Origin: Hydnum rufescens UP504
Lineage: Eukaryota > Basidiomycota > Agaricomycetes > Cantharellales > Hydnaceae
Reading direction: 5' to 3'
NCBI GenBank assembly: GCA_014904985.1
Contig: MU128991.1
Coordinates: 124,001 to 188,000, forward strand
Length of the DNA stretch: 64,000 nt
Part shown: one piece after another, positions 59,990-64,000 of the stretch
Layout: every line of letters begins with the position of its first letter
How positions within the stretch are numbered: position 1 is the stretch's first letter
Made by a program: the position numbers and the translations under genes
The notes under the pieces: model-generated
Database searches by the model: none
Seen by the model: the letters and a program-made list of their open reading frames with translations, nothing else
What the model was told of the DNA's origin: nothing

Positions 59990-60116
59990 GAAGGTGGCAG
60001 CCCGCTGAGGCGGTTAGTCCAAGTGAATTAAACCGACGCGGGGGGGCGCGGTGCGGGACTTGCCGATCCCAGGTGCACGGGCCTAGCGCCGAAATAAAGC
60101 TATTTGGCGTAGGTGT

Positions 60117-63100
60117 ATGCAATTAACCACCGACCTAGACCTCTTGTTCGCAGCGGGGACCGTTAACCTTCCGTCGTTTCCTGGTGCCGAGATTGATGCT
60201 GACTGGCGCGACTTCGCCAATTTCTCCTGGCCCCTGCTGCTGCTCAGGTAGCGAAGCAAGTTCATTCCTGATCGAGTTTGGTGTTATATACGCGACTGTT
60301 CGAAGGGTTGATCTCAATGCCTTTGTCAGAATTTATCTGAATCCGATTGATCTCCCTCGCCCAGCCACGCCCTTTCGCCTTCGCAGGCAGAAGCACAATA
60401 CTGCTCGCCAGTGCATGAACACCCTTCGCGCGATACTCGAACTTACTTCCACATCAAAGGAAAATTGGATGGCAATGTCAGTTTGTCCGCCAGACTTCTT
60501 CAGTCAAACCGCGGTATGTCCCTCTGTGTATTTCTAGGATGCTTATTTTTCACCAACAAGACCAGGACGATCGCACCCTTTCCGAAATCTATTCAGCATT
60601 GCCTTCTCCTGTCATACGCAATAATTTATTGAGCGAAAGTGTGATCAAGAAAATTTCGGACATTCTTCACACCATGCATGGCTTGCGCTCGACACTTTAC
60701 AGCTATCAAGAAAGGACCGTTGCTCGACTTCTCCAACAAGAGCTCTATCCAGGGGATTCTCCCGACCCTACATATTTGCCTCTAAGATCTGACCTTACCA
60801 CAGGATCTACCTTTTTCTTCCACCCAGCATCACTCTCATGCCGACGATATCAACAACAGTTCTCGCAGCCTCGCGGTGGCATCCTTGCGGAAGAACTCGG
60901 AATGGGAAAGACCGTCATCACTTTGGCGCTCATCCTTTGCACACGGGATGACCTACCAGTGCCTTCGCAAGGGCCTTCGTTTGAAGTCCCTTCCATCTAT
61001 ACTACGCTGACATATGATTCTTTTCGCCAATGTCTATCCTCCAATGAGTATATAAACTCTGGTGAAAGAGTGCTTCCGCCCCTTTGCAATCGCTGGATCC
61101 CAAGCCTAAGAAGTTTGGCGTTACATAAAGTCCGCACAGCAAATCTGCCATTTCCCACATGGGAGGGCGTTCTGCCGGAACACATCTACCGTGTTGTTTC
61201 GGACAACTGCCCCTTTTATTTCGCGGAACAACCCCCGGTACCTTCCAGTTCCCGATATCAACCTGTTCGGAATATTGTAAAGACGTATCTGACTACAGCT
61301 ACTTTGGTGGTCGTGCCGGTTATGTTGCAGAAACAGTGGATGTCGGAAATTCACAAACACACTAACGATGATGCCCTTCGAGTTCTTCATGTGCGATCGG
61401 AAGCTGATATCCCTTCTGTCCAACACCTTGCCACAAACTTTGACGTCGGTGTTCTTGTCTTCCTTCATTGTGGCTTCGCTGAGAATCAATCTTCAGGTTG
61501 TTCTGATGACATACGACAGTGCGTATAGCTCCGAACTCCTTCATGCCTTAGTGTCGCCGAACAAGCCATTTCAGTGTTCGCTGTGGCGGTCAAGTACCGG
61601 CCTAAAACCTGTCCTTGCGATATGCGATGTTGTCCTCCAATTCTTCATCACATCCGATGGAAACGACTAGTCGTTGATGAAGGGAATATATGTGGAAATA
61701 GTAATACAGAGTTAGTCCGTCAGTTGTCGGCACTCAATTCGGAACGCCGGTGGATCGTGACCGGAACCCCTACCACGAACTTGGTGGGTGGAAACGTCGG
61801 CTCCCAAGACATTCGGCCTCGTACTCCTTTAGATTCATCGACCCGAATTACGCAAACTCGATTGTGGACATCGCGAGACCGTAACGATTTGAACAAGCTC
61901 TGTGCCATGATCTCTGAATTCCTCGCTGTGGCACCCTTCCACAAGAAAGAAGACGGTTCAAGCGGGGTCAACATCTTCCGACGAGATGTTATCGATCCCC
62001 TCTGTCATCAAAAAGGGCCTCGCTTTGGATCTATACAGGTGTTGACATCCGTTATGAACCAAGTCATAATCCGTCACCGGTGAGGTGCGACAGCTCATTT
62101 GGATACCACAATGTACTCATAGACTTGTAAGAGTCGAAGATCTGATGCAGGACGTGGCCTTGTTTCCGTACAAGCATGAAACTGTCTTGCTGGACTTGGA
62201 CCAATTCGCGTCCAAAACGTATAACGTAATGCAGACCGTAATTGCCGTTAATGCTGTGGACAGTCAGCGTGTGGGCCCAGTGAGTAGAGACTTTTGGGGT
62301 CGCATCGAGGATGTTCTAATTGACCCAACGGCACAGGATTACTTGTTCAGTCCGCAGGTTAGCATTAACTCTTGGAAAGCCGCGTCGAGATGCTAACGCT
62401 CTTGCTTTAGAACGTCGCGCATCTCCGCACCTTGTCCCAAAACATCACCCAGTAAAGATCTTTTACTGATATGTGTGAATCTTTCGTACTGCTAAAGATC
62501 GTCGCCATCTTCATAGATCACTCTTCTGGCATGTCGATGACAAGGTGTTTGAGATCGATGTCGCCATTGAGAGAACTAAGGAAGCTCTGGAAACCGCGGT
62601 TCAACGACGTGTCGACCCTGCCGACATCAATTTGCTTCACGCGGCTCTTAAATACCAGTGAGAGCTCAAGCTGGTTGCAATTGATTCTCTTTATAACGTT
62701 GTCACCCAGGCAAGATGCCGCTAGGGATAAGTTATGGCGAGCAATGATGGCTAGAGATGAATTGCCGTATCGAATGATATCGATATCACATAGCCTACGC
62801 GGCCACTGGGTTGCTCCGGATTACGGGAACCCAGATTCCCTTGGGTCGTCACCAGACTTTATGAGACCGTCTCGCCTGCTAAGGCTTAGAGAGGCAATCT
62901 TATGCAGCCCTCCAGACCTCTTGAATCACGAATATCTTGCCGCAATTGCAGACATTGACCGACGGAAGGAAGAAGACGCCCATAGTTCGCTCCCCACTCC
63001 TGGTCAGTAAACGCACGAACCTGGCTGCAAAGACTGGAGTATCTATTCCCAATAGCGTGGCAGAGAAGTCCAAAAAGGTGGCGACCGCCACGATGACGGA

Positions 63101-64000
63101 AATCAATCTGGAATTAAATACCAATAGTCCGCGTGGGCACTCCATGGACAGCGAACCCCTCCCGACCACTTCCCCACCACTATCATTTTCCGATGTGTAT
63201 ATCGGTAACTCTGGCTCATCTAAGCTTGATTTCATACTATCCGAGGTGAATATATCCATAGCGGCCCAGATGCGATCCACTCATCTAGGCGTAGGTCAAA
63301 CGATACGCGTCCCACGAAAAATTCTTAGTATTTTCGGCCCTGCCATTGTCTCTGGCGCATATCTCAGACGCATTAAAACTCATTGGCATCCCATATCTGG
63401 AATTCGGTTTTCGGATGTCCCGTAAACACCGAGAACAGGTGGTCACGACATTCAAGACCTCAGATGAAATCCGTATTCTTCTAATGGAGCTTAAAGTTCG
63501 TACAATTATCCACCTTAATGAGGCACCGCAGCCCCCTTAACGACGACGATGTTCCCCAGGACGGAGCGCGAGGTCTGAATATCCCTGAGGCCTCACGCAT
63601 CATATTCTGTGAGCCTGTGTGGACACTTGATGTCGAAGCCCAAGCAATCAAGGTGATATTGATCATTACTTCACACATCTTGCAATTTCTCAGACTGCTG
63701 ACACCTCCCTGATTGCACAGCGAGCCCATCGCATAGGCCAGGAACGTCCGATTACTGTCAAGACTCTGGCCATTCGAGGCACAGTGGAGCAGGAGATCAT
63801 GGCCCGACGAAGTCGTCAAACAACCTCAAAGGATATATGGGTCGATGAGGGCATGCGCCATGTTATTAAGGTGCTTCTTTCTTGGTCATCGTTGTTGCCG
63901 TATGGTTTGTTCATATGGAGTGTTCGCACAGAATCCGAATTTTATTCATTATCGCACGATCCAGTCAGATGATGAGATCCGTATATCCCTCATACCGCAC
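60117..64000 (+). CDS. SNF2-family DNA-dependent ATPase/helicase, 3' end cut by window
   Basis: Exon 1 starts [20 protein letters not shown]. Motif I/Ia is [20 protein letters not shown], followed by [20 protein letters not shown] and, in the next frame, [14 protein letters not shown]. Motif II reads RLVVDEGN, with Asn where DEGH is usual, and motif [15 protein letters not shown]. After [20 protein letters not shown] and a long coiled insert ([20 protein letters not shown]) the second RecA lobe gives [66 protein letters not shown] and motif [22 protein letters not shown]. The overall layout with a long insert resembles SHPRH/Rad5-type or unclassified fungal SNF2 proteins; a RING finger was not seen. 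Several short introns. The window ends before the stop. Confidence 0.82.

Noticed and set aside
1..64000. CRISPR arrays, rRNA, complete tRNAs, telomere repeats, bacterial operons
   Set aside because: None seen; intron-rich fungal genes rule out a prokaryotic reading, and the only tRNA-like stretch lacks proper stems.

Overview
This is nuclear DNA of a filamentous basidiomycete. Its genes are split by many short (about 45-70 nt) GT-AG introns, several with visible branch sites, and its conserved housekeeping genes are fungal (ADE12, COX16, ATG2, RLP24, TAF4, mL44, a GH5 exo-glucanase). The tandem TPR genes and overall style suggest an Agaricomycete such as Rhizoctonia (Ceratobasidiaceae). That genus-level placement is inference; no rRNA is present to prove it.

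Layout. 1-7 kb: two tandem genes for long tetratricopeptide-repeat proteins. The second is complete and opens with a likely four-helix-bundle domain, as in fungal STAND/cell-death proteins. 8.6-14.6 kb: a compact housekeeping block with TAF4 (-), mitochondrial ribosomal protein mL44 (+), COX16 (-) and adenylosuccinate synthetase (+). 15-39.8 kb: a repeat-rich accessory region dominated by a direct segmental duplication (unit A 15.0-21.9 kb, unit B 24.3-33.5 kb). Each unit carries a PD-(D/E)XK nuclease-like gene, an unidentified gene and an ABCG half-transporter. Unit B also contains a 1.7 kb ORF1-only LINE with target-site duplications. Beside it are a histidine-phosphatase (PGAM-like) gene, a partial copy of that gene, and scattered gene-fragment duplications. 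39.9-64 kb: a second gene-dense block with a membrane protein bearing a very long Ser/Pro-rich tail (-), exo-1,3-beta-glucanase (-), a sucrose-type transporter (-), RLP24 (+), ATG2 (-) and a SNF2 helicase that runs off the window (+).

Two patterns cross the window. Several genes, including ones normally essential (ADE12, mL44, TAF4), are out of frame by exactly one missing base, usually in a short G or C run. This looks more like consensus undercalling than real mutation, so apparent pseudogenes should be read with caution. In addition, four divergent gene pairs have start codons only 72-143 bp apart, implying very compact shared promoters.

The housekeeping blocks cover purine synthesis, cytochrome oxidase assembly, mitochondrial and cytosolic ribosome formation, Pol II initiation, autophagy, wall-glucan turnover and sugar import; no metabolic cluster is evident. 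No tRNA, rRNA, CRISPR array or telomere repeat was recognised. All exon boundaries come from reading splice signals and frame by eye.
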